A stretch of 64,000 bases of DNA from Beta vulgaris subsp. vulgaris (taxonomy: Eukaryota > Streptophyta > Magnoliopsida > Caryophyllales > Amaranthaceae): the NCBI RefSeq assembly GCF_026745355.1, contig NC_079210.1:8516740-8580739 (forward strand). Direction: 5' to 3'. The translations under genes were made by a program, and so were the position numbers. Below the pieces are notes generated by a model. The model was given only the letters and a program-made list of their open reading frames with translations. It had not been told where the DNA came from and ran no database searches. Each line of letters starts with the position of its first letter. Within the stretch, counting starts at the first letter, position 1. Below, piece by piece: positions 45,600-58,758 of this stretch.

Positions 45600-46990
45600 T
45601 AAACTCTAGTCTGAGCTCAATCACCTTTTTCTAAGCCCACAAGGGAAACTTATAAAAACCCTTAAAACCCCAATTATTTCCCGCACAACTTTATTTTCTC
45701 TCTCGTTCTCCCAAAATTTTCAGCCCCCTCTTTCTTTTCTTCCCTTTAGTTCTTTCTCCCTTTGTGCTCAGTCGGACCACCACTGACAGCAGCCCAGTAG
45801 GCGCCGCATCTGATTCCCGGCATTTTTCTCCCTCCTCTCTTTTGTTTGGTTATTTTTCTTCCTCCTCAAGTTTTTATTTTAATGAAAAGATTATATTTTT
45901 AGGGTTTGTTTTTAATATGATTATGTTTAACAGTTATAGTTTGATGATCTAATTATGAAGTATATAATTTGTGTATTAAAGAAATAAAAATTCAGATTTA
46001 CTTATTATGTTTGAATTAGATATTTAATGATTAAAGCATGGATTATTAGGGTTTTATTATAGTTGGAAAATTATAGTAGTATATTATAGTTTATGAAATT
46101 GAGTATTCTTATGATTTTAAATATGTTTAGCTATGTTTAAAAATAGTTTAATCATGTTATATATGTTGCTGGAAATTATAAAATAGTATCGTTAATGGAG
46201 TATTTATGAGTTAAACATGAGTTTTTGAGATTTTTAACAACTAATGTAGTACTCCCTCCGGTTCAGAAAGATCCTCTTGTTACCGTTATTACAGAGGATC
46301 AATATGTGTGGGGTTTGGGGTGGGTAAAGTAGGAGAGAAAAAGGGGTTAAGGAAAATAAACAAATAAAAGGGGATTAATGTAGGGGAGAGAAAGGGAGTA
46401 AAATTAAATTAATAGTGTAATGGTGGACCATATGATAAGGACATAAGATGGTAAAACGGGAAAAAAATTGCCAAATAAGGAATAAAGTAACAGAGGGAGG
46501 ATCTTTTGGAAACGCACTTAAACGGAAAGAGGGAGGATCTTTAGGAACCGAAGGGAGTAGTATTATACTAGGAGGTTATATTAATCAAGTTTTAGTGATG
46601 AGAAAGGTTTTTAAACACTCTTAGAAGGGGTTTAAAGTATTTTATTATTGCTGTAAATTTATAAGGGATTGATTGTGGATTTGTATTGGTTGTTTTAGGT
46701 GGAGCATTCTCTTCAATCGACTTTTAAGGTTGCGGAAGTGGCCTCTTGTTTTGTCTACACAAGTTACGTACATACCTATGTGTTGATTGGATTAGTACAA
46801 TGAATCTAAGGATGATCGTTATTGTAGTGTCATGTACAGGGAACTATTTTTAGTTCATATGTGATTTCTATTAAAGATTGAATTTGCTTGTTTTGTGTCG
46901 TTGTGTGAAACATGTTGGTTGTAATTTTATATTATGTTTGTATGGAAGATTGATGCAAGCATATGGGATTTGGGAACTTTATTTTATTAA
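45600..46990 (+). other. Non-coding DNA, possibly a decayed LTR, holding a Stowaway MITE
   Basis: A TATA-like CTTATAAAAACCC (45649-45661) is followed by a CT-rich tract (45690-45760), as in many plant promoters or LTRs. AT-rich DNA with no real ORF comes next. I could not find matching ends, so this is suggestive only. Confidence 0.3.
46252..46557. mobile_element. Stowaway-like (Tc1/mariner) MITE
   Basis: The 306-bp element starts CTCCCTCCGGTTC and ends GAACCGAAGGGAG, with TA on both sides (46250-46251, 46558-46559). The internal GGATCTTT repeats near the right end extend the inverted repeat to about 25 bp. Confidence 0.9.
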
Positions 46991-48580
46991 TTCACATGAG
47001 GGATTAATAATATATATGTTGGTTTAGATCATGATTGAATCATGTTGTTCCCTTTTTATTATTTAATTACTTTAGGAGGACCAAGGACCTTATTTGGTAA
47101 GTGGATTAATATACATATAAAAGGTTGGTTGGTTGTTGACTTGGTTCAACAAACAAAGTAATATTATGGATTAAAGAATCTTGGGTTGTTAAGTTGTTGT
47201 TGATCACCTTATCTAATCTTAAGATAAAAATGGAAGTGTATGATTGTTTGATGATTGTATTATTTGTGCTACTTGTGAGTCTTAACAAGAGGATAAATTA
47301 TTAAACAAATTTCAAAGGAGTTAAAACTAGAATTCGAATTTATCTTATCTTTGTTGTTTACAAGAGAATTTATCTTATTTTTATACTAACATAAATTTAT
47401 CTTAACTTAACCTGAATTTTATTGGATTTATTTGAATTTAACTAACCTAAATTTCCCTTAAAAAACTAACCTAAATTTATCTTAACTTAACCTGATACTA
47501 AAATTCATTTTATAAGGGACTAAAACTTGTTTGAATTTCTTTACAAAAAAAACTAGTCTAAATTCATATCAACTCATTAAATATGAGACTTATTTTTGTT
47601 AAGGTAAATAGAGCGCACTCACTACACAAGTTTGCACAAAGTTGTGCCGTTTAGTATTCTTATTGAACATGACTTGTCATACTCTCACATAAAATGTCAT
47701 CTATGACATTCTCGTGTATTGTTTGGTTACCGATCACAACATGATCAGGTCGATTTTTGGAGTCGTGTCAGTTTATGACAACTCAAACTATAACTAATAT
47801 TTGAAGCAAAATCCACAAGTCAAACTGCGAAATTGCGACATTTAGCAACCTTATTTGACGTTATTATTTGTCAATCAATAAAATTGTGTATTAATTAACT
47901 TACGAAATCTCAAGTAAACAAAATAAGTATTACTTTTACTAAAGTTTTCAACAATTATGAATTTCATGCAAGTACGTTATGAAAGTTATTGTTTCATGCA
48001 AGTACGTTATGAAAGTTACTTTTTAACAAAATCCATTATTTATATTATATAGTCAAATATCATAGGTCTTCAAATTAAGATTTTATATTTACAAAGAATA
48101 TCTTGGCATGGTAATAATTTCGAAATGTACACTTTCGAACTTGAATATAAGTTTTTCTTTGTTGGGTGACGGATAAATAATCCACTTTAGGTTTTCAGTT
48201 TGAATGATCAAATTTCACTCATTAAAAACAAATTCAACAATGCCCAATATAGTATACATATTCATATTTATTTTAAGAGATTTTGGTCATATAAGACTAT
48301 ATATGGTGTTTTGTGGGGGAAAACCCCTAATAAAATCTTTTTTTCCATATAAGGACCAATCTCTATTATATAAGCCAAGGGGGGAGTTATTGTGTCCACC
48401 TGTAAAAAGTCTTTTTTGTCGTTAGCTAAATATGTAATTGGATATTCAAATTTTCTACAATATATCCACTCCTAATTTAAAAATGTTGTCAAAATTTTAA
48501 TTAAAATTTTAGGCAAGAGAATCTTATTGAAGAGAGAGAAAATCGCGCGGATTTTGGAAAGCGGGGGTGACTACTTTATA
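46560..48580. other. AT-rich intergenic DNA
   Basis: No credible gene is seen. It contains a short repeated phrase around AACCTAAATTTATCTTAACTTAACC (47386-47500) and the 30-bp direct duplication listed separately. Otherwise nothing recognisable. Confidence 0.6.
47962..48019. repeat. Direct 30-bp duplication
   Basis: TTTCATGCAAGTACGTTATG plus AAAGTTA occurs twice at a period of 30 bases (47962 and 47992). Confidence 0.9.
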
Positions 48581-48616
48581 GTGGGCACGTGTCTAGGCCT
48601 AATCCACACTATTTTT

Positions 48617-48664
48617 AATGTGAACCGGGTCCATACAAGACGGATTGTAACATTAGTGTGCACC
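48617..48664. repeat. Flank repeat left of the tandem array
   Basis: GTGAACCGGGTCCATACAAG with ACGGATTG, and then TTAGTGTGCACC, are partly repeated in the same orientation right of the array (49218-49290, GTGCACCGGGTCCA and GTGAATCGGGTCCACACGAG). The array may belong to a larger transposon-like unit of unknown class. Confidence 0.55.
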
Positions 48665-48683
48665 AGACAAAACAACATATCAT

Positions 48684-49000
48684 TACTGAACAATCCACTA
48701 TATTATGCGAAAACCCACTATATTATGCAGAAATCCACTATATCATTCAGACCCACACTATATCATGCAGAAACTCACTATATTATTCAGACACACTCAC
48801 TATATCATTCAAACACACATATTATATCATACATAAACTCACTATATCATTCAGACACACACTATATCATACAGAAACTCACTATATCATTCAGAAAATA
48901 CATTATATCAGGCAGAAACTCACTATATCATTCAAACACACACTATATCAAACAGAAACTCACTATATCATTCAGACACTCATTATATCATGGAGAAACT
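48684..49000. repeat. Tandem repeat of about 20/40 bp (CACTATATCATTCAGA type)
   Basis: The core CACTATATCATTCAGA/CAAACA alternates with ACTATATCATACAGAAACT, giving a dimeric period near 40 bases across the array. Copies begin at about 48736, 48795, 48840, 48880, 48919 and 48960. Two plus-strand frames stay open through it (YIIQTHTISF-like peptides), which is a by-product of the repeat. Confidence 0.88.
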
Positions 49001-49319
49001 AAATCATTCCATATGTTAGAATACGTGTCATGATATATACTATGCAACTTAGATCTTCCTGTATGTTAAACATTTAATTAATTCCTCTATTATATTGCAT
49101 ATAATTTCACATTATGTTTTCCGTTAATGAAATAAACTATATTGTATATAAGTTCACTATATCTCTGTAGAATTTACTATATGAAGTTAATATCTTACCA
49201 ACCTTGTGCACACTAAGTTAGTGTGCACCGGGTCCATTTGAGTTTTTTTTACTAATGTTAACGTGAATCGGGTCCACACGAGTCAGATTGCTCCATTAAT
49301 CTGATTATTTATATAGAAA

Positions 49320-50120
49320 ATGAACTTCATGAGGAAGTACTGGCAATATGTCGGGCATGTTTATGAGGAAGTACTCTATCCCTTATTATAACTTATCAAC
49401 TAAATAAAAATTATTCTCCAAGATATAATATCTTTCGAAGAATTTTTTTTCCTAAAATTGAGAGATAAAATATTTCCTTTCCAAAATCAAATTTTATCTT
49501 TTATAAAACTGTTTTTTTCCTTTCCTTATAAGATAAAGATTCCTCCATATCTCATGCAACTATTAATTGGCTTTTAAATCAATTTTTATCCAAAAATCTT
49601 TATCAAAATCTTTTTCTTTAAAAATCAGTTTTTCTTAAAACTCTTCTTTTTCTTTTTTCGAAAATCTTTATCAAAATCTTTTTTCTTAAAAATCAGATTT
49701 TTTAGACTCTTTCTTTCTCCGAAAATATTTTTAAAGAAACGTTTTCTCTAAAATCAATTTTTACAAAACTCTTTATCCGAAAATCTTTATAAAAAATATT
49801 TTCCTTTCAAAACTAATTTTCGAAATCAGAAACTCCCTTTTTATATGGAAACATGAAATTAATATAATTACCTATTTTCTTAACTCAAGAAAATAGTTAA
49901 TCGTCCTAATTTCATGTTTCTAGTTTAGCACAAAATTCCAATAAGTTAATTACATTGCATAAACATGAATAAGAATATAACTAGACCTAAACTTTCATAT
50001 CTTCAAGTACTTTCATGAAATCTTGATAGCTTTCTTAGATCACTGTTACATACATACATGTTATAGCATAAAGTGTTTATCATCATAAAAAATAACATTG
50101 ACTTAGTGTCACAACATGGT
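49320..50120 (-). other. Possible decayed SIRE-type LTR fragment
   Basis: On the minus strand a stretch begins TGTTGTGACACTAAGTCAAT, followed by TTTTTTATGATGATAAACAC, a pattern like the start of SIRE-type LTRs. It runs into A/T-rich DNA with repeated AAAATCTTTATCAAAATC units similar to the LTR interior at 23940-24060. Ends cannot be fixed. Confidence 0.35.
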
Positions 50121-51143
50121 GCTTAATCAAGGGTAGACTAAGGAGTATTTCCCATACTTTCTTAATTAATAAGCCTATTTTTGTTATAAGTGTCATATTG
50201 AGTGTACAGGAGCGTATAACTCCCTTGACTAGACAACCGGCACGCTCGGTTGTACTTGTAGGCATCCTTCCAGTAGTTCGTTAATAGTTAACTGCTGAGC
50301 ATAATACTTGGGACCGACAAAGTAAGACTTGTCGGCCTGACGTGCCCTCTGGGCAATTATGCTTCGCGTATGCAAAGTTAAAATCGAGATTCTAGTTGAA
50401 TCGAAAACGACCTTTAGAATCGAACACGTATAATCAAGATATTGCACTCATTATTAATTGAATGTGCTAGAATTATAAGTTAGAAAACCTAAAAATTGGA
50501 AAAAAAAAATTGTTGTTTACCTTGTATATCGACAGTAACTAACAATATATCTATTATTTGCTTTCTTAGCATGATTTAAATTTGCGAGTTTTAGATAGTC
50601 AAAAGAAATGTAGAATCGTCTAAAATCGTGAACCGAATCATCTACCATATTTGAATCGTAAAATCGTAAGATTTTAAGATTTGAAATGCGATTTTAATAA
50701 CTTTGCGTGTGTAGATTTGATTAGGTCATACACTTGTAAGAAGCAGATCCCATCATGGAAAATCAACCAACTATTCATCGCTGATAAATAAACCGCCTAC
50801 ATTGTTCCTAAGATGCATTGATTCTAACCCTACTTACCTTATCTACACATTATCTTGCCGAAGCTTGTCTTACTTAAGCATCGAAGTGGGTTTACTCGAC
50901 AACCCCAAAGTCATCCTTGCTACTTGTGTAGGTATATCGACAAACCTACACCAGCAATCCCAGCACCACTGAACCTTTAACCTTGTCATCCCTTCAACGA
51001 GCATCAACCCTTGACGTCCCTTGTTTCATATCCAAAACGTTGAGTTTAGGTGGTTCGTAGGTTCTTTGAACTCAAGTTAAGATTCTCGTGAGCTAAATAG
51101 CCATGGTCTACATAGAGACTTGTGAACAAATTCAATTAATCTA
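50121..51143. other. Intergenic DNA without recognisable features
   Basis: It has a few short frames (for example 50229-50447 minus) with no recognisable motif. Nothing supports a gene. Confidence 0.5.
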
Positions 51144-51314
51144 CTTCCTCCGTTTCAATTTAGTTGACACTTTCATTTTGGGTAATAATATCTCTCTATC
51201 TCTCTCCTATCACATGTGATCCTTATCTTTTCTTTCTCTACCTCTCTCCTCTACAAAAATTGCCTACAAATGCGTGATTTTAAAAGTGTCACAACTAAAT
51301 TGAAACGGATGACG
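51144..51314. mobile_element. Stowaway-like MITE, copy 1
   Basis: The 171-bp element starts CTTCCTCCGTTTCAATTTAG and ends CTAAATTGAAACGGATGACG, flanked by TA (51142-51143, 51315-51316). The interior has CT-rich TCTCTCTATCTCTCTCC phrases. Confidence 0.88.
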
Positions 51315-51438
51315 TATTTTGATTTTTGAGATATGAGAACAAACAATAGCTTAGAACTAAAGATGTTATATTTAAAACAAGTATTAACTAGATCATTTTA
51401 AATTCAGAACGAATTTTCAATTAAGCAAAATACATATA

Positions 51439-51646
51439 CTTCCTCCGTTTCAATTTAGTTATGACATTTTCTATTTTAGGAAGTTTCAATTTAGTTGTTA
51501 CACTTTCATTTTCGGTAATAACTTTCTCTATCTCTCTCCTATCATATGAGACCCTTTTATTTTCTTTCTCTATCTCTCTCCTCTCCAAAAATTGTCTATG
51601 AGTCCGTAATTTTAAAAGTGTCACAACTAAATTGAAACGAAGAAAG
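51439..51646. mobile_element. Stowaway-like MITE, copy 2
   Basis: The 208-bp element is of the same family and orientation as copy 1, 124 bp away, flanked by TA (51437-51438, 51647-51648). Near its left end the phrase GTTTCAATTTAGTTGTTAC is repeated, a small internal duplication absent from copy 1. Confidence 0.85.
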
Positions 51647-51649
51647 TAA

Positions 51650-52424
51650 TATTTTTTGAGCTCGAAAGGTTGAAACTACTCAAGGCAGAATATAAAAGTA
51701 TTAAGAAACTAGCTAAACAACATAGATCTCGAGCTTAACTAGTTACCGCCCCCTACTTACTATCACCATCTTCTTACATGAGCACTGAGATAAATTACGT
51801 ACTGCCTACAAGTCCTTTGTACACAAAAATTTAATAGCACCAAGATTTAGAAGAGAAACCTGAAGCCAGGGCTATCTACAAAACTTTGACCCAAGTGCTT
51901 TCAACAACAAAATGAAGAAAAAGGGAGAGATTTCGAAGCACTGATGGGTTAGCCTGACTTAGTTCCTTGCCATCTTGCATCAGGGGTCTACCGTCGAGCC
52001 ATACTGTATATTACATAAAGAACCTCATCAGACGATGTTCTAGCATTTACCACAACGCAATTATCCACCAAGATATCCAGTAACAATACTTAATTATCAG
52101 ACATGGTAGCTAAAGAAGCCAGCATGGACAATCTATGATATCCAGGAGCTAAGAATGGAGCAAATATAAGATGTAAACACAGTTGCTCAGTAGAAGCCAA
52201 TAGTAGTCGTAAGACTGCGGCTATGTAGATGAGCAATTGCTTTTTTACTAAGAGCTGCAACCTAAGAATGCATTCTGATATTCTATATTTCTATAGATAA
52301 TTAGATTAGATATGAGTAGCTGCAAAAGCTTGAAAGCAGTAAGATTGGAGCTGCCATTACCAGAGCTAAATATGTGCAGTATACTACTCTAAGCTTGAGG
52401 TATCTTCATATAATCCAAAAACCA
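51650..52424 (-). other. Downstream region of the 12-exon gene
   Basis: It holds no ORF. It lies directly 3' of the gene's stop codon and probably contains its 3' untranslated region, but I see no clear poly(A) signal to set its end. Confidence 0.4.
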
Positions 52425-55400
52425 TCAATTTCTGGACATGCTTTGTAGAATATAAGAAGCTCGATTACGGATCTGCCACAGTGAGATAAATGAAGTTAGT
52501 CCAAAGAAACAAGCCAACAGATAGAAGATGATCTGAAACACATACCTCTTGAGCACAAGGCCTGAAATCTGTGTTGGAGATTTGGATCGAACACTTACGG
52601 ATAAAGCTGCTCCATAGCTCATTGACGAAAGTTTTGGTTTCAGACCCAAAAAGGAGCCAGTTTTCAGCAAGAACTAAGCAAAGATATATCTTGAAAAGAT
52701 TGCAGGTCTTGTCTTTCATATTTATTGACACCAGAAATTTCAGGACATCCTTCCCACTGGTTAGCTGTAGCTAAACAATCATCAGGCATGTGTAATTATA
52801 CAATATCAACTACATGAAGCAGAGTCATGCACTAATGCAATGCACATGTACTAATAAGAAATCAGTGAGAAAGTCAGAAAGACCACCATAAAGATAATCC
52901 ATTCAGAATCTAAGACGCCCATGTTTTTCGAAGCTGAAATTCTGACCATTAATTTATTTGAATACATAATAATAGAAATTATAAGAAAATTTTATATCTA
53001 AAGTACTATTTCAAACAAATCTAAGTGTATATTTATAAAATTTTGAACAATGTATTTCTAGAGATACTATAAGAGAAAGTTCATATCCAAAAAAGTGGAT
53101 CCCTTTGGACCCGTACTGCATAAAGCCGAGGGAGTTGAAATAATGAAATAGATATCGCCTTATTTTCCTACTGAGGAATCATAGGTTGCTTTAAACTAAG
53201 TACTCTGCATGAAATGGGCCTCGATTTCTTAAGATTAAGATCAATGTAAGTTTGTCAGAAGACAAATTTACAAATATGATTGAGGCTATCAGAAATTTAA
53301 CAAAGATCTTTTTGATGATTAAACAAAGCAATGGAACATAACATTTCATATCTATTATTCATCTTCTAACACAATGAGGTTCCTAGGTCTTCATTCTTTT
53401 CACCAGATATTCGCTTATTTGAACTTATTGGACATTTGAACCTATTATAACTCATCTGGACATATTTGGTTGTGAAATGAACTTGGATACCCCATTATCT
53501 AAACTTATATGAACTTAGAATTTATCAGAGATCAGAACTTGTAAGTACTTATCAGCCTGAATTTATTTTTAGGATAACGAGAACAATAATGAGCATCACC
53601 TACCTCAGCATAACAACTTGTCAGAAATCGATAAGCTACAGCACTTCTGAGTTGCTTGCTGCGAGTATCAGCTCCTGAAATGCACTCTACCGCCCTCAAG
53701 CAACTCAAATCTACAGGTATTCTGGATGCAAAAAGAATTATAAAACATAAAACAAAAAGGGATCGACATTGTTCACTAAAAAGACAAGTAGAACTTAGAA
53801 GCCATTCTATTCAGCATACAAACTAGAAGAAGCTAAACTACAAAACAGGTTAGCTTCCAGAGAGAGGCTTTACCTCCTCTTCAGGAATATTAAATGAAAA
53901 AACCCAGACCTTTGCAGAAGGCAAACTCTCTAGTTCCCAACCATAATTTTATAGTCAAGTTTCATTATCTTTTCATCATCTAGTTTTCGGGTTTGCCTTT
54001 CTCTTGTTGCGTGTTTTTTATTCTATTTCCATCTAGACAATTTGTTTCCAGTTTCCACTGTTAGGTCTCTTCTTCTCCCTAGATAATCAGCCACAATAAG
54101 ATTCTTTCAAGTTACAATTCTATTCAGGACCCCTATCCTCAATTTTCCAGTTAGAAATCAGTTTAAATGTGTACTAGGCTTGTTTGATTTGATCAATACA
54201 ACTTCCCCATGAAAGCAGCAATAACATGGAAGATAGATTTTCATGAAATGATGGGTTTTCTTGAAACAACTTCCATATTTGATTCATATAATATTCCTAT
54301 GGAAATGTATACAAAGTTGTGATGTACAAAACTTAAATACCTCGATTAAAGATTGTCATTTTTTTAAAAAAAAAAATACCTGTCTGCAATTGATTTAACA
54401 ACTTCCTCACAGCTCCTATTCCATTCTTTCTCCTCAAAGAAGTTGATAGCTGATCGCAAGCAATTATGCAAAGCTCCACTTAAGCCTAGTAATTGCCTTT
54501 CCAAAAAGAGGCAGATAAGAATTCCTATGAAATCTTCAACTTCTTGTGTTGACAATATCATATAACTCCTGCAAATAAGGTTCAGAAAATTAGTAAATAC
54601 ACAAACGTAGAGCAAGTCTCAGGTGAGGGGACGTACAATAACTTATTGTAAGACATCAAAAGTTCTCTCCAAAACAATATGTCACCTCTTAAAATAGAGA
54701 TGTTATTCCAGTGACCCAGCCTTAAAATCAGTTTTTTCAAGTCCACATACAATATTTCTTCATAAAAGAAAGGAATTCGTCAATACATCTTCATCCTTCA
54801 GGTAAGTCCTTTTTTCATCCAACAGCAAATTGAAATGATAAACACAATCTAAAAGTGAGTACCTAACTGTATAATGAACTACGTGAAAGTGGCTAGAGCA
54901 CTCCCAAGTTCCATGATTTGCAGATACATCCCTCTATACGATTACACGTTCTTAGTGAAACCATCTCATGTGGGAGTGCAGATATAAAGCCTAAAAGTGC
55001 CAAAATTATGATCTCACCTAATCGACATTGCAGACTTGTAAGATATTGAAACGTTAGTTTTTATGCTGCTGATAATACATAACACAATTTCATCTACTAG
55101 TTTTTTAAGCTTTTTTATGTAGTAGAAATGTAGAATTATATTCGTATGTCATTAGGTGTGATAATATATTAAATAAATCAGATACTTACTCCATTTTTTT
55201 TTTTTTAAGTACTCTTTCCTTTTAGTGATTTATTGGGATGCTTTTAACATAAGGTGCTAATAATTGACATCGAAAATGACAATGTTGTTTTAGTTAGGAT
55301 TATCAAATTCTTAGATAATTTACTAAATCCAAATTACAATTTTATGTTATCTTAACCATTGTGAATCTATTTTATTCATGAGTTCTTTTTTATTTAATTG

Positions 55401-58400
55401 AATATATATTTGAGGATAAAACATGTCAACCATACTCTTTAAAATCACCTCTTATAAATAAATAGTTAAATTACAATCCTACTGTTGTATAACCATATGA
55501 TGAATGAATCTTATTTTGAAGCATATTCTGAGTGCTCTCCAATGGTATGCAAATTATAAGATTTCAAATTATGGAGCAAAAATTATACTCAATTTATATG
55601 ATATAGTTTTTTTTAGATTGTTCATTCAAAATCAAACTCTAACTTTTCCTTGCCAAAAAACTAAAGATTTGTATTATTATCTCTATATATCTCTATTTCT
55701 AGAAAACTATTGTATTATTAATTCCTTAGATAGTTTACAAAAAATCAAACTTTATTTTTGTATTATCCTTCCCATTATATATCTATTAATTCATTCTAAA
55801 ACTCACATTATTCTATATACGCACACACACACATATAGCTTCGTCCCTTCCCATGTATTGTCATTAACCTTCTCAAACTCATGCAAGCACATACCTTACT
55901 TGACAACAAGCTTCAGCAAATTTGATCCATGCTCTGATGTTAGTTGGAGGTCCTCTACGATTAGAGCCTGCTAGACAAGCAAAGTCTTCTGAATAACAAG
56001 ATTGGCAAAACTCTACATCAAATCGAATATGTGCTGATAATATTGATACAGTTTGACTGAGATGGTCGAAAGCACAATAGGTTTGAAAATTTTCAGAAAA
56101 GAAATCAAAAGATTATTATACTTCCCATGTCAAAATGAAGACAATAATAACAAAAACAAAGTTTTATCCTGCTAGATAAACTAAGCCAGACATTCTCAGC
56201 ACCTCAATAAGAGCAACCAGGAGGGGCTAGGGAGAGGATATAACTAGGACTTTTGACCATTAGCTTAGTCAAAGGGAATTGAGACCATATCAAAAGAAGA
56301 AAAGTCCAATAGACAAATCCCTGCTGCAATTCAATCTCAACATGAGGAAAGCTTATCAACGATCATTCAACAATTGAGAAGTGCTAATACAAAAGTCATT
56401 GGCTAAAGAGAATAGCAAGTCTATTACAAATAATCCTAGATAAAACATGTTTTCACTTCCAGCAATGTTTACTCCCACTTTTCTTTTTCACGTCAATGGA
56501 GCTTCATTGAGAATAGTATCAAGAAAATCTGTATAAAACATACATGCACTCATGCAAAGAATAATGTGTTGTAGTGAAAGGATCCTTATGCATCCAACCA
56601 TGTCTTATAGGATTGAACAGTGTTTACATCATGTTTATGTTACGTGATACTGTCAAAGGCCACAAACAAAAGCAACTAGTGGCGCCATGAGGTAAGAGAG
56701 AAGTTCATTAACTGAGACTATTATGCATTTTAATTATTAATTTGAATACCTATGCGGATAGAGAATAGAGATAGCATCCACCAATGGACAGAAAAGTAAC
56801 ATGCTATGGAACATATCAAAATGTACAAAACGCATGCATTTTACAGAATACACTGTACCAAAGCAGCAAAAAAAGTTGGTGAGCTAATACAGTTGTTTTG
56901 TCATTAACAATTATGATCAGAGTTAATTTGCTTACTGTCAGGAGTTGATTCCACAGGAGTCAAATTAATTGTTGACAAATGCAACTGAAATCCATAGCTT
57001 TCAAGAGCTCTGTTTAGGTCCAGAAAGCTAGGCAGCCATTCGACCTTAACCGCAGGTGCACCAGTCTATAAGAGCAATATAAGAAATAGCAAATTGAAAC
57101 ATGGACCATGCCCCATGGAATGTAACTTCATTGAACAAAATCAAAGACCCAGCTAACCTTATTGCACAGAATGGCACACCAAAAGTCACAAGCAGAAGCC
57201 ATCAGCAATTCCTCAGATGAGTAGAACACTGGAGATGGAAAAAAAACGCACATGAACAAAAAAATATATAACATCTCTAGCAGTATTTGAAAGATTGCAG
57301 AATTGGACAGAACCCATGTACTTACACAGATTAAGGGTCCATTTAGCTATTGGTTGTTCTAGATACCCACATATCATAATCAATTTAGAAAGCCATCCAT
57401 TCAAGAGTAATCCTTCAAGAAATGTCTCTCCTGTAAGGAACAACTGACTCAAATCAATAATAGCATGTCTTACTTGCCAAAACACAGTGGCAAATCATGT
57501 ACATAACATCAATGGAGAGACGGTTTAACAGATTAGTACCCATCTGTGAGCTATGATCCAACAGCACTTTCAGTTCATCACTCAGAGAGTTCTGTAACAG
57601 CAAGCACTCTTCAAGCTGAGGAACAACCAAGGGCAATGGAGTTCTCTGTAGGGAAACATTGGTTTACACACCGGCACCAAAAGCTATTTAGCATGACAAT
57701 ACTTATTCATTAAAAGAAAAAAAGAGAGAAAACCTGAGTTCCAAAGACTTGCAGACCCCAGCTCCAGGTAACATCTTCCTGTCCAACATCATTCAACCCA
57801 CCATCATGCCCGTCAACTTCACATATCTACAAAAGCCAGTGTATGCATATAAGTTACCATTATCAGAAGAAAACCACAACCAAACAAATCATCCCAGTAT
57901 ACCGTCTTCTTAAAATCATCAAGGACTTCAGAAAGTTTATTTGCGGTCTCATTAACATCATCATCGTCTGAATCAACCACTTTCGGACCCTTCACACCCC
58001 TAGACTTTTCCTTCTTCTTTTTCAGCTGCTCCTTCTTGTGATCATTAAAGAGATCATCCAATCCAATTACCTTTTTCCTGAAAATTTCCGAAGACACATC
58101 AAACACAAGTTTAGGTCCCACAAGACCCCGGTGCTAGGCACAACCCTATGGCAAGAGTTGTAACACAGTAACTCAAATTCTCAATTTTGAAATAAAAATC
58201 ATTATTCAAAGCATAATACCAGTCATACTTCACATGCAGTTCACAACGGAAAGCCGAGAAACGGAGACGGCCAATCACATAACTAAATATATACCTACTA
58301 ACTTGAAATTACCATTCATAATACTTTTGATTCTATAAATTATGCTTACAACTTTTTCTAGGTCTCGAACCCGGCATTTCTTAACTTTCAATTCGTCAAT

Positions 58401-58758
58401 CAGAACGAAAAATTTACGAGAAAGCGGACAATCTTAGCAACATAAGATGATAGAACTACCACTACAAGTGCACTGAATTTCACAATTAACTTCAAGAAAA
58501 TTTTGCTCCAACTCTTCCTAAATCAATATTTGAAGAACAAAATATAATTAAAAGGAACAATTAGCCAGAAAGTTTGTAATTGAAACCTTGAAAATACAAC
58601 CAAAACACAAAGATTGAAAGTAATGGCAGAAATGAAGAAATAACAAAATTATAAAACAAAAGAAAATGAATTCGAAACCTTTTCTTTGTGGCAACTAAGG
58701 GTGGATCATCAAGTTCAAAATCCAGCGAATCGTCGAAATCCATGGCTGAATCCGCCAT
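52425..58758 (-). CDS. 12-exon conserved plant gene, possibly NSE5/ASAP1-like SMC5/6 subunit
   Basis: The exons read on the minus strand are 58758-58679, 58077-57903, 57826-57734, 57645-57540, 57430-57326, 57228-57158, 57065-56936, 56033-55895, 54568-54380, 53721-53604, 52764-52546 (52770 is an equally valid acceptor) and 52472-52425. Every intron has GT/AG borders and all phases agree. The total is 1473 nt, 490 aa plus stop, with no lesions. The N-terminus is acidic (DFDDSLDFELDDPP), followed by VIGLDDLFNDHKKEQ, a lysine run and DSDDDD, features of a nuclear protein. The rest is helical with no catalytic motif (TWSWGLQVFGTQ, GETFLEGLLLNGWLSK, CLRAVECISGADTRSKQLR, IRNRASYILQ). From memory of the family I suggest the plant NSE5-like subunit of the SMC5/6 DNA-repair complex. 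That name is an inference; the gene structure is well supported. Intron 8 is about 1.3 kb and AT-rich. Confidence 0.85.

Noticed and set aside
48684..49000. CRISPR-like regular spacing
   Set aside because: Units are contiguous with no unique spacers and lie in plant nuclear DNA; this is a minisatellite.
48527..49033. Two overlapping plus-strand frames of 168 and 114 codons
   Set aside because: They run through the ~40-bp tandem repeat and encode only repeated YIIQ/TISF-like peptides; the repeat has no stop in these frames by chance.
55504..55974. Plus-strand 156-codon ORF
   Set aside because: It lies in the AT-rich intron 8 and exon 8 region, antisense to the 12-exon gene, with no motif and biased composition.
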